This document shows positions 40,120 through 49,119 of a stretch of 64,000 bases of DNA, in pieces. The number at the start of each line of letters is the position of its first letter. Positions within the stretch are counted from its first letter, which is position 1. The stretch is taken from the NCBI RefSeq assembly GCF_002929355.1, contig NZ_PJIR01000008.1, positions 62,001 through 126,000 on the forward strand, in the 5' to 3' direction. Both the position numbers and the translations under genes were made by a program. The notes beneath the pieces are model-generated. The model saw nothing but the letters and a program-made list of their open reading frames with translations, ran no database searches and had not been told where the DNA came from. Origin of the DNA: Arthrobacter sp. B0490 (lineage in GTDB: Bacteria > Actinomycetota > Actinomycetes > Actinomycetales > Micrococcaceae).

Positions 40120-41181
40120 ATGGCAATCCAGGCCCCCCTGCGCTCCGGTCCGGCCGGCGGACCGGCTCCCGCCCGCCGCCGGTCCTCCACCCCCCGGACC
40201 CTCGCGAAGCTCGTTCTCACCGCGCTCGTGCTGCTCGTGTTCTGCCTCGCCTCCCTCACGATCGGCGCCCGCTCGGTCGGCGTCGGCACCGTGCTCGACG
40301 CCGTCACGGCCTTCGACCCGTCGAACGGCGACCACGCCGTCGTGCTCTCCCGGCTCCCGCGCACCGTCGTCGGCCTGCTCGTGGGAGCCGCACTCGCCGC
40401 CGCCGGTGCCGCCCTGCAGGGGGTCGCCCGCAACCCCCTGGCGGACCCCGGCATCCTCGGCATCAACGCGGGCGCGTCGCTCGCCGTCGTCGTCGGCATC
40501 CACGTGTTCGGCCTCGGCGGCGCGTCCGGCTACATCTGGTGCGCGTTCGCCGGCGCCGGTGCGGCCGCGCTCGTGGTCTACGCCGTGGCGGGCCTCGGGC
40601 GTGAGGGCGCGACGCCGGTGAAGCTCGCCCTGGCCGGCGCGGCCCTGGCCGCGGGTCTCGGAAGCCTCACCAACGCCGTCCTCGTCTCGAGCCAGGAGAC
40701 ACTCGACGCCTTCCGCTTCTGGCAGGTCGGCACGCTGTCGGGGCGCGGGTGGGACGTCATCGTCGCCGTCGCCCCGTTCATCCTCGGAGGCCTCGTGCTG
40801 ACCCTCGCCACCGGCAAGGTCCTCAACAGCCTGGCCCTCGGCGACGACGTGGCGCGCGGGCTCGGGCAGAACGTGAACCTCGCCCGGGGCGTCACGGCCC
40901 TCGGCGTCGTGATCCTGTGCGGCGCCGCCACGGCCGCCGCCGGTCCGATCGCCTTCGTCGGCCTCGTCATCCCGCACATGGTGCGGCTCGCCGTCGGCGC
41001 CGACTACCGCTGGATCCTGCCGTTCTCGGCGCTCCTCGGGCCCGTGCTGCTGCTCGGCGCGGACATCCTCGGGCGGGTCGTCCTGCCGCCCGGTGAGGTG
41101 CAGGTGGGCATCATGACCGCTGTCGTGGGCGCGCCCTTCTTCGTCTGGCTCGTGCGGGGCCGCCGGATGGCCCACCTGTGA
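40120..41181 (+). CDS. FecCD-type siderophore ABC permease 1
   Basis: 353-aa inner-membrane permease of iron-siderophore import, about ten transmembrane helices. Family segments: RLPRTVVGLLVGAALAAAGAALQGVARNPLADPGILGINAGA, WQVGTLSGRGWD, and AGPIAFVGLVIPHMVR. GGGAGG lies 5 nt before the ATG. Stop and next start overlap (GTGA), giving a four-gene operon behind an iron box. Presumed binding protein at 27626. Confidence 0.93.
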   Translation: MAIQAPLRSGPAGGPAPARRRSSTPRTLAKLVLTALVLLVFCLASLTIGARSVGVGTVLDAVTAFDPSNGDHAVVLSRLPRTVVGLLVGAALAAAGAALQGVARNPLADPGILGINAGASLAVVVGIHVFGLGGASGYIWCAFAGAGAAALVVYAVAGLGREGATPVKLALAGAALAAGLGSLTNAVLVSSQETLDAFRFWQVGTLSGRGWDVIVAVAPFILGGLVLTLATGKVLNSLALGDDVARGLGQNVNLARGVTALGVVILCGAATAAAGPIAFVGLVIPHMVRLAVGADYRWILPFSALLGPVLLLGADILGRVVLPPGEVQVGIMTAVVGAPFFVWLVRGRRMAHL

Positions 41182-42251
41182 GCGCGTCCCTCGACCTCGC
41201 CGCCGCGGCGCCCGGACACGCGCCGCGACCCGCGGCGGGCCTCGCCGCCATCCGCGCCCGCGGACGAAGGAGCACGGGGAGGCGCCTGGCAGCGGCAGCC
41301 CTCGTCGTCGTCGCGCTCTTCGCCGTGGACATCCTCCTCGGCTCCTACACCGTCACCGTCCCGGACCTCCTGCGCATCCTCGGCGGTGCCGACATCCCGG
41401 GGGCGAGTTTCATCGTCCTGGAGAACAAGCTGCCCCGGGCCGTGATCGGCCTCCTGATCGGCGTGGCCTTCGGCATCGCGGGCGCCGTCTTCCAGACCAT
41501 GCTGCGGAACCCGCTGGCGAGCCCCGACATCATCGGCATCAGCTACGGGGCGAGTGCGGCCGCGGTGACGGCGATCGTGCTGTTCGGCGCCGCGGGAGCC
41601 GCTGTGTCCGCCTCGGCCCTGCTCGGTGCCCTGCTGGTCGCCGCGGCGATCTACCTCGTCTCGCGCCGCGGGGGCGTGGCCGGTTACCGGCTGATCCTCG
41701 TCGGCATCGGATTCGCCGCGGTGCTGCACGCCCTCGTGAGTTTCCTTCTCACCCGCACCGACCTGCGCACGGCGAGCGAAGCGGTGCTGTGGCTGGGCGG
41801 CTCGCTCAACTCGAGCACCTGGGACCGCGTCACGGTCCTGGCCGCCGCCCTCGTGGTGCTGCTGCCGGCCGTCGCGGTGCTCTCACGCAGCCTCCGCGGC
41901 CTCGAACTGGGGGACGACGCCGCAGCAGGCCTCGGACTCCGCGTCGAGGCCTCACGCCTGGGGCTGATGTCCGCCGCGGTGGCCCTCGCCGCCGTCGCCA
42001 CCGCCGCCGCCGGGCCCGTCGCGTCCGTCGCGTTCCTCTCGGGCCCGATCGCCCGCCGCCTGCTCGGCAACCGGACGTCGCTGGCCATGGCGGCCCTCGT
42101 GGGCGCGGTGATCGTGCTCGCCGCGGACTTCGTCGCCGCGAACCTCGTCCCCGGGACGTCGCTGCCCGTCGGCGTCGTGACCGGCGCGCTCGGCGCGCCG
42201 TTCCTGCTGTGGCTGCTCGCCACCGCCAACCGCTCAGGCCAGGGAGGCTGA
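41178..42251 (+). CDS. FecCD-type siderophore ABC permease 2
   Basis: 357-aa partner permease forming a heterodimer with the upstream gene. It has the paired hallmarks LPRAVIGLLIGVAFGIAGAVFQTMLRNPLASPDIIGISYGA and AGPVASVAFLSGPIARRLLG. The GTG start overlaps the preceding stop by 4 nt. An extra 50-residue cytoplasmic N-terminus rich in Ala and Arg precedes the first helix. Confidence 0.93.
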   Translation: MSASLDLAAAAPGHAPRPAAGLAAIRARGRRSTGRRLAAAALVVVALFAVDILLGSYTVTVPDLLRILGGADIPGASFIVLENKLPRAVIGLLIGVAFGIAGAVFQTMLRNPLASPDIIGISYGASAAAVTAIVLFGAAGAAVSASALLGALLVAAAIYLVSRRGGVAGYRLILVGIGFAAVLHALVSFLLTRTDLRTASEAVLWLGGSLNSSTWDRVTVLAAALVVLLPAVAVLSRSLRGLELGDDAAAGLGLRVEASRLGLMSAAVALAAVATAAAGPVASVAFLSGPIARRLLGNRTSLAMAALVGAVIVLAADFVAANLVPGTSLPVGVVTGALGAPFLLWLLATANRSGQGG

Positions 42252-42253
42252 CC

Positions 42254-43180
42254 ATGGCTCCACGCACACCGGTCGATCCGGGGGTGGCGGACACCCTGTC
42301 CGCGACGGGACTCACGCTCGCGTACGGCGAGCGCACCGTCGTCGAGGGACTCTCCGTCGAGTTGCCCGCCGGCAAGGTCACCGTGATCGTCGGCGCCAAC
42401 GCCTGTGGCAAGTCGACGCTGCTGCGGGGGCTCGCACGCCTGCTGAAGCCCGTGGCGGGAACCGTGGTCCTCAATGGCGCGGACATCGCCACGCAGTCCA
42501 CGAAGGCCGTCGCCCGCGTGCTCGGGCTCCTGCCGCAGACACCGGTGGCCCCCGACGGCATCACCGTCGCGGACCTCGTCGGCCGGGGCCGCTACCCGCA
42601 CCAGGGCTGGTTCCGCCAATGGACGCCCGAGGACGACGACGCGGTGGCGAGCGCGCTCGAGGCCACCGGCACGCTGGCCCTCGCCGACCGCACCGTGGAC
42701 GAGTTGAGCGGCGGGCAGCGCCAGCGCGTCTGGATCGCCCTGGCGCTCGCCCAGCAGACGGGGATCCTGCTGCTCGACGAGCCCACCACGTTCCTCGACG
42801 TCACCCATCAGGTGGAGGTGCTCGACCTCATCATCGATCTCAACCGGCGTTCCGGCACCACCGTCGTCATGGTGCTGCACGACCTCAACCTCGCCGCACG
42901 GTACGCGGACCACCTGATCGCCATGCGGGAGGGTCGGATCGTCGCGGCCGGCGCGCCGTCCGCCGTCGTCACCGAGGAGACGGTGACCGGTGTCTTCGAC
43001 CTGGACTGCCGTGTCATCGAGGACCCCGTGTCGGGGACGCCGATGGTGATCCCCGTCGGCAGGCACCACGGCGCCCCGGCAGCCGCCACGACCACGGCGT
43101 CCGTCCCCGGCTCCCGGCCGCTGCGGGGCTACCGACCCAACCCGCAGGACACCGTTCCTGCACGAGTGGAGGCATCATGA
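42254..43180 (+). CDS. siderophore ABC transporter ATPase
   Basis: FecE/FepC-type ATPase of 308 aa. Walker A is GANACGKS (47-54, with Ala in place of the usual Gly), signature LSGGQRQRVW, Walker B ILLLDEPTTFLD, switch His in VLHDLNLAARYADH. The C-terminal 45 aa after VIPVGRH are a low-complexity extension. ATG follows 2 nt after the permease stop; its own stop overlaps the next start (ATGA). Confidence 0.93.
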   Translation: MAPRTPVDPGVADTLSATGLTLAYGERTVVEGLSVELPAGKVTVIVGANACGKSTLLRGLARLLKPVAGTVVLNGADIATQSTKAVARVLGLLPQTPVAPDGITVADLVGRGRYPHQGWFRQWTPEDDDAVASALEATGTLALADRTVDELSGGQRQRVWIALALAQQTGILLLDEPTTFLDVTHQVEVLDLIIDLNRRSGTTVVMVLHDLNLAARYADHLIAMREGRIVAAGAPSAVVTEETVTGVFDLDCRVIEDPVSGTPMVIPVGRHHGAPAAATTTASVPGSRPLRGYRPNPQDTVPARVEAS

Positions 43181-44226
43181 CCGACGTGACCCGGACAGCG
43201 CGGCGCACCGCCGCGGACACCGAGCCCATGGTGCTGGCGTTCGACGTCGTCGTCACGGCCGTCCAGCACCTCACCGCGAACTTCCGCCGCATCACCTTCG
43301 GCGGCGCATGCCTCGAGGCCTTCGGCGTCGCGGGGGACACCCTGGACCTCCGGATCAAGATCGTCATCCCCTCCGCGGGCCGCCCCTGCCCGGACATCGC
43401 CGGGATGATGGCGGGCGGTGCCGCGTCCAGCTGGTACCAGCGGTGGCTGGGCCTGGATGCGGAGGACCGCGGAGCGATGCGCACCTACACCGTGCGCGAC
43501 TCGCGCTGCGCCGGCCCCCGGCCGGAGATCGACGTCGACTTCGTCCTCCACCTCGACGGGGAAGGCCGCGGGGGGCCCGCGTCCGAGTGGGCTGCGGCAG
43601 CCCGACCCGGCGACCGGGTGTGCATCATCGGCCCGAACTCGTCCGCCGCGCAGTGCACGACGGCGGGCGCCTACGGGGGGATCGAGTGGAGCCCGGGTCT
43701 CGCCCAGCACGTGCTCCTCGCCGGCGACGAGACCGCCGTCCCTGCGATCAGCGCCATCCTCGAGGCGCTCCCCGCGGACATCGGCGGGCACGCGTTCCTG
43801 GAGGTACCGGACGGCCAGGACATCCAGCACATCGGTACGCGTTCCTCGGTGGGCATCACCTGGCTCGCCCGCGGGCAGCGCCCCCACGGAGAACTGCTCG
43901 AAGCCGCCGTCCGCGACGCGGTGCGGGTGCCGGGCTGGGTGTCGCTCTCGGGTGCCGGCGCAGCGAGTGGCGGGAGGGAGCCGGAGGACGTCGACATCGA
44001 CAGGACCATCCTCTGGGAGACACCGCAGCTGCTCGAGGCGGCGATCGTGCAGTCCACCGTCAACCCGGGGCGCCCTTCCGGCACGCAGCCCTTCTACGCG
44101 TGGATCGCGGGGGAGGCGGCCGTGGTCCGGGGACTGCGCCGCTACCTGGTGCGCGACGTGGGAGTGGATCGGAAGCAGGTCGCCTTCATGGGCTACTGGC
44201 GCAAGGGGCGGGCCGAACTGGCCTGA
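43177..44226 (+). CDS. siderophore-interacting protein (ViuB-like ferric reductase)
   Basis: 349-aa flavoprotein of the SIP/ViuB family that reduces ferric siderophores after import so that iron is released. The FAD-binding barrel has RMRTYTVRD-type sequence (AMRTYTVRDSR), followed by PGDRVCIIGPN and the NAD(P)H domain HVLLAGDETAVPAISAILEALP; the C-terminus FYAWIAGEAAVVRGLRRYLV...GYWRKGRAE is diagnostic. It is the last gene of the iron operon, overlapping the ATPase stop by 4 nt. Confidence 0.93.
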   Translation: MTDVTRTARRTAADTEPMVLAFDVVVTAVQHLTANFRRITFGGACLEAFGVAGDTLDLRIKIVIPSAGRPCPDIAGMMAGGAASSWYQRWLGLDAEDRGAMRTYTVRDSRCAGPRPEIDVDFVLHLDGEGRGGPASEWAAAARPGDRVCIIGPNSSAAQCTTAGAYGGIEWSPGLAQHVLLAGDETAVPAISAILEALPADIGGHAFLEVPDGQDIQHIGTRSSVGITWLARGQRPHGELLEAAVRDAVRVPGWVSLSGAGAASGGREPEDVDIDRTILWETPQLLEAAIVQSTVNPGRPSGTQPFYAWIAGEAAVVRGLRRYLVRDVGVDRKQVAFMGYWRKGRAELA

Positions 44227-44280
44227 TGCGGCCACCTGCCGCCGGGAACTCGGGATCGGCTCGAGATTTCCCCAGGATCC

Positions 44281-45279
44281 TCAGGGCAGCGGTTCGCTCA
44301 CGACGGCAGGATCCTTGTAGCCGAGCGGCATCCGCAGCCGGAGGGAGTCCGGCTCGACCTCGAAGGCCATGTGCGTCGCCTTGCCGAGCGGGTCGCCGTC
44401 CAGCTGCACCTCGAGCGGTTCGCGCAGCGTGATCTCGGCCGTGCGGCACTGGAAGTACTCGAGGGAGGGGTCCTTGCCCTTGCCGCGCGCGAACAGCTTG
44501 CCCGCGACCGCCAGCCATCCCAGCCTGCCCTTCGGGGCCACGGTCATGAGGTCCATCAGGCCGTCGTCGATCCTGGCGCCGGGGAAGATCTCCAGTCCGC
44601 CCATGATCTTCCCGCAGTTTCCGCCCATCACGCTGCGCAGGCGGCGCTCGAAGGGCCTGCCCCCGTCCACGGAGATGGTGGTACGGGAGGGCTTGCCGGG
44701 CAGGTTCCTGATTCCGGCGTCCACGTAGGCGAGCCAGCCGACCTTGTCCTTCAGGTCGTCGCGCGTGTCCGACATGATCGCGGCGTCGTAGCCGATGCCC
44801 GCCATGACCAGGAACACGTGGGCATCCTGCGCGCGGTCCACCGTGACGTGCACGACGTCGATGGTCCGCTCGGTCCCGCGGAACGCGGATTCGACGGCGG
44901 CGTCCGGGTCGTCGACGGCGATGTCGAGGTTCCGGGCCAGCAGGTTGCCGGTACCCAGCGGCACGAGGGCCATCATCGTCCCGGTCCCGGTGAGCTCCTC
45001 GGCCACGCACCGGACGGTGCCGTCGCCGCCGGCCGCGATGACCAGATCCACCCCGGCCTCGAGAGCCTCGCGCGCCTGTCCGTGCCCGGGGTCGTCCGCC
45101 GTGGTCTCGATCACCAGGGGCTCCTCCCACCCGTCCTCGGCGGAGATGCGGCGTACCGCGCCCTCCACGTCGACCGTGGTCGCCTTGATCGGATTGACGA
45201 TGAGCGCGGCGCGACGGCCGCCCGATCCGGTGTCCGCGACCGTGTCGGTGGTCGGTCCCGGTGAAGCGTCGGTGGGCAT
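44281..45279 (-). CDS. diacylglycerol/sphingosine kinase-family lipid kinase
   Basis: 332-aa soluble kinase of the DAGK catalytic family (LCB5/YegS). The nucleotide motif GGDGT is at 84-88 and PLGTGNLLARNL follows; the C-terminal beta sandwich carries DDGLMDLMTVAPKG. Expected to phosphorylate diacylglycerol or a related lipid in phospholipid recycling. AAGGAC lies 6 nt before the ATG. It ends convergently with the siderophore-interacting gene. Confidence 0.9.
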   Translation of the reverse strand: MPTDASPGPTTDTVADTGSGGRRAALIVNPIKATTVDVEGAVRRISAEDGWEEPLVIETTADDPGHGQAREALEAGVDLVIAAGGDGTVRCVAEELTGTGTMMALVPLGTGNLLARNLDIAVDDPDAAVESAFRGTERTIDVVHVTVDRAQDAHVFLVMAGIGYDAAIMSDTRDDLKDKVGWLAYVDAGIRNLPGKPSRTTISVDGGRPFERRLRSVMGGNCGKIMGGLEIFPGARIDDGLMDLMTVAPKGRLGWLAVAGKLFARGKGKDPSLEYFQCRTAEITLREPLEVQLDGDPLGKATHMAFEVEPDSLRLRMPLGYKDPAVVSEPLP

Positions 45280-45362
45280 GGTGTCCTTCGGAAGGGGTAT
45301 CGACGGGTGGCTCCGCCGAGCCTATCGCGGCTGTCCCGGCGACCGAGGGTACTCTTTGGGAC

Positions 45363-46145
45363 GTGAACTTCTCCCAGCGTTATGTGGCCCTCGGCGATTC
45401 CTTCACCGAAGGGGTGGGTGACTGGGACCCGGCCTCGCCCAACGGCGTGCGCGGGTGGGCCGACCGCGTCGCCGAGCAGCTCATCCTCGCCGACCCGTCC
45501 TGGGGCTATGCGAATCTCGCGATCCGCGGGAAGAAGATGCGCCAGATCCTCGACGAGCAGGTCGACGCCGCCCTGGCGCTGCAGCCGACGCTCGTGACGA
45601 TCTACGCGGGGGCCAACGACATCCTGCGGCCGCGTATCGACATCGACGCGCTCATGGCGCAGTACGACGACGGCGTCGGGCGGCTCCGCGACGCCGGCGC
45701 CGACGTCGTGCTGTTCACGGGCTTTGACGCCGCCGGTTCCGCCGTCTTCGGGAAGACCCGCGGGCGCACCGCCGTCTACAACGAATGGGTCCGCGAGATC
45801 GCCGACAAGCGGGGGGCCGCGATCGTGGACTACTGGCGGCTGCGCGAGTTCCAGGACTGGGGCTACTGGGACGTCGACCGGATGCACATGTCGGCGGCCG
45901 GGCACACGCTCATGGCCGCACGCGTGCTCGAGGCCCTGAAGGCCTCCCACAGGATCGACCTGCCGGAACTCGGCACACGTCCCGTCCTCCGGCGGACCGA
46001 GCAGCTGCGGGCCGACGCGCAGTGGGCGCGGGAGTACCTGAAGCCCTGGGTGGGGCGACGCCTGCGCGGCGTCTCGTCCGGTGACGAGCTGACCGCGAAG
46101 TACCCCACGCCGGTCCACCCCGACCGGGCGTCCGTCACCGCCTGA
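45363..46145 (+). CDS. SGNH/GDSL hydrolase
   Basis: 260-aa serine esterase of the SGNH fold, no signal peptide. Block I GDSFTEG gives the nucleophile Ser13, block III GAND the oxyanion Asn, block V DVDRMHMSAAGH the Asp/His pair. GTG was chosen because the family motif starts close behind and TACTCT lies 7 nt upstream with no Shine-Dalgarno, so the transcript is probably leaderless. It diverges from the lipid kinase. Likely acts on small esters or lipids. Confidence 0.9.
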   Translation: MNFSQRYVALGDSFTEGVGDWDPASPNGVRGWADRVAEQLILADPSWGYANLAIRGKKMRQILDEQVDAALALQPTLVTIYAGANDILRPRIDIDALMAQYDDGVGRLRDAGADVVLFTGFDAAGSAVFGKTRGRTAVYNEWVREIADKRGAAIVDYWRLREFQDWGYWDVDRMHMSAAGHTLMAARVLEALKASHRIDLPELGTRPVLRRTEQLRADAQWAREYLKPWVGRRLRGVSSGDELTAKYPTPVHPDRASVTA

Positions 46146-46276
46146 TCGTCACCGCCCGACGGGCCGCGATGCCGCGCCGGGCGTGTCGCGTGCGGGCGTC
46201 GCTCATCGGGCCGTCCTGCACCGCCGCCCGGAGGACCCGCTGTCCCGTGCGCCCCTGACCACGAACGGAGCCAGCA

Positions 46277-47794
46277 ATGGCCGGCACGACCACCGCAGGC
46301 CTCTCCGCCGGCACCCCCGAGGAGCTGCAGTCCGTCAGGGCGACGCTCCGGTCCCCGCGCCGGCTCAGGACCGAGGTCCTCGCCGGACTCGTCGTCGCCC
46401 TCGCCCTGATCCCCGAGGCCATCGCGTTCTCGGTCATCGCCGGCGTGGACCCGAGACTCGGACTCTTCGCCTCCTTCACCATGGCCGTGACGATCGCCTT
46501 CGTGGGAGGGCGCCCTGCGATGATCTCGGCGGCGACCGGCGCCGTCGCCCTGGTCATCGCACCGCTGGTCGACTCCCACGGCGTGGACCATGTCATCGCC
46601 GCCGTCATCCTGGCCGGGGTGTTCCAGATCGTCCTCGGTCTCTCGGGGTTCGCGAAGCTCATGCGCTTCGTCCCCCGCTCGGTGATGGTGGGTTTCGTCA
46701 ACGCACTGGCGATCCTGATCTTCGCCTCCCAGGTCCCCGAGCTGATCGGTGTCCCCTGGCTCGTCTACCCCCTCGTCGTGGCGGGGCTCCTGATCGTCTT
46801 CGGGTTCCCTCAGCTGACCCGGGCCGTGCCGGCCCCGCTGGTCGCCATCATCGTGCTGACACTCCTCACGGTCTCCGCCTCCGTGGCCGTCCCGACCGTC
46901 GGCGACAAGGGCGACCTGCCTGAATCCCTGCCGGGCCTGCTCCTCCCCGACGTCCCGCTGACCCTCGAGACCCTGCGGGTCGTCGTCCCGTTCGCGCTCG
47001 CCATGGCGTTCGTGGGCCTGCTCGAGTCCCTGATGACGGCCAAGCTGGTCGACGACGTCACCGATACGCGCTCGCACAAGAGCCGTGAGGCCTGGGGCCA
47101 GGGCGTGGCGAACATCGTCACGGGGTTCACCGGCGGCATGGGCGGCTGCGCGATGATCGGCCAGACCATGATCAACGTGAAGGCCTCCGGCGCGCGCACC
47201 CGCATCTCCACGTTCCTGGCCGGCGCCTTCCTGCTCGTCCTCGTCGTCGTGTTCGGCGACGTGGTGTCGCTCATCCCCATGGCAGCCCTGGTGTCGGTCA
47301 TGATCTTCGTCTCCTGGGCGACGTTCGACTGGCACAGTGTCCGGCCCCGCACCCTGAGGACGATGCCCAGGAGCGAGACCCTGGTCATGGTCGTCACCGT
47401 CCTGGTGGTCGTCGCCACGCACAACCTCGCCGTCGGCGTCGGCATCGGCGTCCTCGTCGCCATGGTCGCCTTCGCCCGCAGGGTCGCGCACCTCGTCACC
47501 GTCGAACGGACCGTCACGGTCGTCGACGGGCGGGAGACCGCGAGCTATGTGGTGGACGGTGAGCTGTTCTTCGCCTCCTCCAACGACCTGTACACGCAGT
47601 TCCAGTACGCCGTGGACCCCGGGCACGTCATCATCGACCTGCACGCCTCCCACCTCTGGGACGCGTCGACGATCGCAGCCCTGGACGCGATCACGGAGAA
47701 GTACCGCCGCCATGGGACGGCCGTGGACATCGTCGGCCTGAACGGCACCAGCGTCATCCTGCGCGAGCGGCTCGGGAACGTGACCCATGACTGA
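46277..47794 (+). CDS. SulP-family anion transporter with STAS domain
   Basis: 505-aa membrane protein. About 12 hydrophobic segments of the SulP fold, including ALALIPEAIAFSVIAGVDPRLGLFASF and the GGRPAMISAATGAVALV loop, precede a C-terminal STAS domain (about residues 415-505, ASHLWDASTIAALDAI). Members carry sulfate, bicarbonate or dicarboxylates. GGAG is 6 nt before the ATG. It overlaps the M23 peptidase by 8 nt, an odd pairing. A missing carbonic anhydrase argues neither way. Confidence 0.92.
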   Translation: MAGTTTAGLSAGTPEELQSVRATLRSPRRLRTEVLAGLVVALALIPEAIAFSVIAGVDPRLGLFASFTMAVTIAFVGGRPAMISAATGAVALVIAPLVDSHGVDHVIAAVILAGVFQIVLGLSGFAKLMRFVPRSVMVGFVNALAILIFASQVPELIGVPWLVYPLVVAGLLIVFGFPQLTRAVPAPLVAIIVLTLLTVSASVAVPTVGDKGDLPESLPGLLLPDVPLTLETLRVVVPFALAMAFVGLLESLMTAKLVDDVTDTRSHKSREAWGQGVANIVTGFTGGMGGCAMIGQTMINVKASGARTRISTFLAGAFLLVLVVVFGDVVSLIPMAALVSVMIFVSWATFDWHSVRPRTLRTMPRSETLVMVVTVLVVVATHNLAVGVGIGVLVAMVAFARRVAHLVTVERTVTVVDGRETASYVVDGELFFASSNDLYTQFQYAVDPGHVIIDLHASHLWDASTIAALDAITEKYRRHGTAVDIVGLNGTSVILRERLGNVTHD

Positions 47795-48446
47795 GGACAG
47801 CACCAGCCCGGCCGGCAGGGAGCCGGTCGTGCTCGAGTACCCGCTCCGGGGACACTTCCGGGCGCGCAACAGTCCCGCCCGCCGGGTACCGAGCCACGGC
47901 ACCCACCTCATGGGCACCACCTACGCGATCGACCTCGTCCCCGTCGACGCGCGGGGCCGGGTCGCAGCCCGCAGCTGGCGCACCCTCCTGGCCACCGAAC
48001 AGCCCGGGGACTTCCTCGGATTCGGCGCGCCGGTCCTCGCGCCCTCCGCCGGCACGGTCGTCATCGCCCACGACGGCGAGGACGATCACGAGGCGCGGAG
48101 GTCGCAGGTGGCCCTGCTGGCCTACCTGGCGGGCCAGGCACGGCGGGTCCGGGACGGGCCGGCGGCGATCGCGGGCAACCACGTGGTCATCGCCATCGGA
48201 ACGAGCGGACCCTTCGTGCTCGTGGCCCACCTGCGCAGGGACTCACTCCGGGTCCGGGTGGGGGACCGGGTGGTCGCGGGCCGGCCGCTGGCCGAATGCG
48301 GGAACTCCGGCAACAGCACCCAGCCCCACGTGCACCTCCAGGTCACGGACAGCATCGAGTGGAACAGTGCACGAGGCCTGCCCCTCGCCTTCCGGACCTC
48401 CACGGGCACCGAGCTGCCGGCGGAGTCGCAGATCCTCCTCCGCTGA
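47787..48446 (+). CDS. M23-family metallopeptidase-like protein
   Basis: 219-aa protein with the LytM/M23 fold: SHGTHLMGTTYAIDL supplies the first His and Asp zinc ligands, APSAGTVV the typical strand, GNHVVIAIG..FVLVAHLRRDS and HVHLQV the catalytic and third-ligand histidines. No signal peptide or membrane segment is visible, so it may act in the cytoplasm or leave by another route, which is unusual for peptidoglycan endopeptidases. It starts inside the SulP gene (ATGACTGA), so translation is coupled. Confidence 0.82.
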   Translation: MTEDSTSPAGREPVVLEYPLRGHFRARNSPARRVPSHGTHLMGTTYAIDLVPVDARGRVAARSWRTLLATEQPGDFLGFGAPVLAPSAGTVVIAHDGEDDHEARRSQVALLAYLAGQARRVRDGPAAIAGNHVVIAIGTSGPFVLVAHLRRDSLRVRVGDRVVAGRPLAECGNSGNSTQPHVHLQVTDSIEWNSARGLPLAFRTSTGTELPAESQILLR

Positions 48447-48533
48447 CAAGCACCCCCCGAGGAGTCGTGCAAGCCGGCGCCGATCCTCCCCGGGCCCCTC
48501 GGCGGCCGGGAACCGGTGTGCCAGAATGAGCGG

Positions 48534-49106
48534 ATGGCGGCGCAATGGCTCACATCCGACGAGCGGCGCGCATGGCTGGCACTGTATGCGCTGACGGCCC
48601 TCGTCCCGGCGCACCTCGATGCACACCTGTTCCGCGAAGCGCGTATCACCCTCTTCGACTACCACGTCCTCGCGATGCTCTCCGAGTCCGAGGGCACGTG
48701 CCTGCCCATGAGCGAGCTCGCCGCCCGCTCGACGGCGTCGCTCTCCCGCCTCAGCCACGTGGTGAAGAAACTGGAGGCCCGCGGCTGGGTGGACCGCCTC
48801 CCCTCCTCCTCCGACGGCCGGGTGACGACGGCGTCCCTCACCACCGCCGGTCTCGACATGCTGACCGCACTCGCGGTGTCGCACGTCGCGCAGGTCCGCG
48901 CCACGGTCTTCGACGCCCTCGACGGGAAGGACGTCGCCGACCTCGAGCGGGTGGGCCGCAAGATCCTCCGCGGGATGGACGGGGCGCACTGGATCCTGTC
49001 CGACGGCGACGAGCCCGGCGGGGAGACGGCCGGGAGGACCGCGCAGGAGTCGACCGCGGTGCCGCCGCCGGGTGCCGGGACAGGCGCCGCACCCCTTCCG
49101 CCCTGA
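48534..49106 (+). CDS. MarR-family transcriptional regulator
   Basis: 190-aa winged-helix regulator. Dimer helices frame the HTH (LPMSELAARSTASLSRLSHVVKKLEARGWV) and the wing SSDGRVTTASLT. There is a 30-aa Pro/Gly-rich tail. CAGAAT lies 6 nt before the ATG, with no Shine-Dalgarno: probable leaderless start. It precedes the GlgC-like gene by 13 nt on the same strand and may be in one transcript with it. Ligand unknown. Confidence 0.88.
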   Translation: MAAQWLTSDERRAWLALYALTALVPAHLDAHLFREARITLFDYHVLAMLSESEGTCLPMSELAARSTASLSRLSHVVKKLEARGWVDRLPSSSDGRVTTASLTTAGLDMLTALAVSHVAQVRATVFDALDGKDVADLERVGRKILRGMDGAHWILSDGDEPGGETAGRTAQESTAVPPPGAGTGAAPLPP

Positions 49107-49119
49107 GGCGCGGAGTCCC

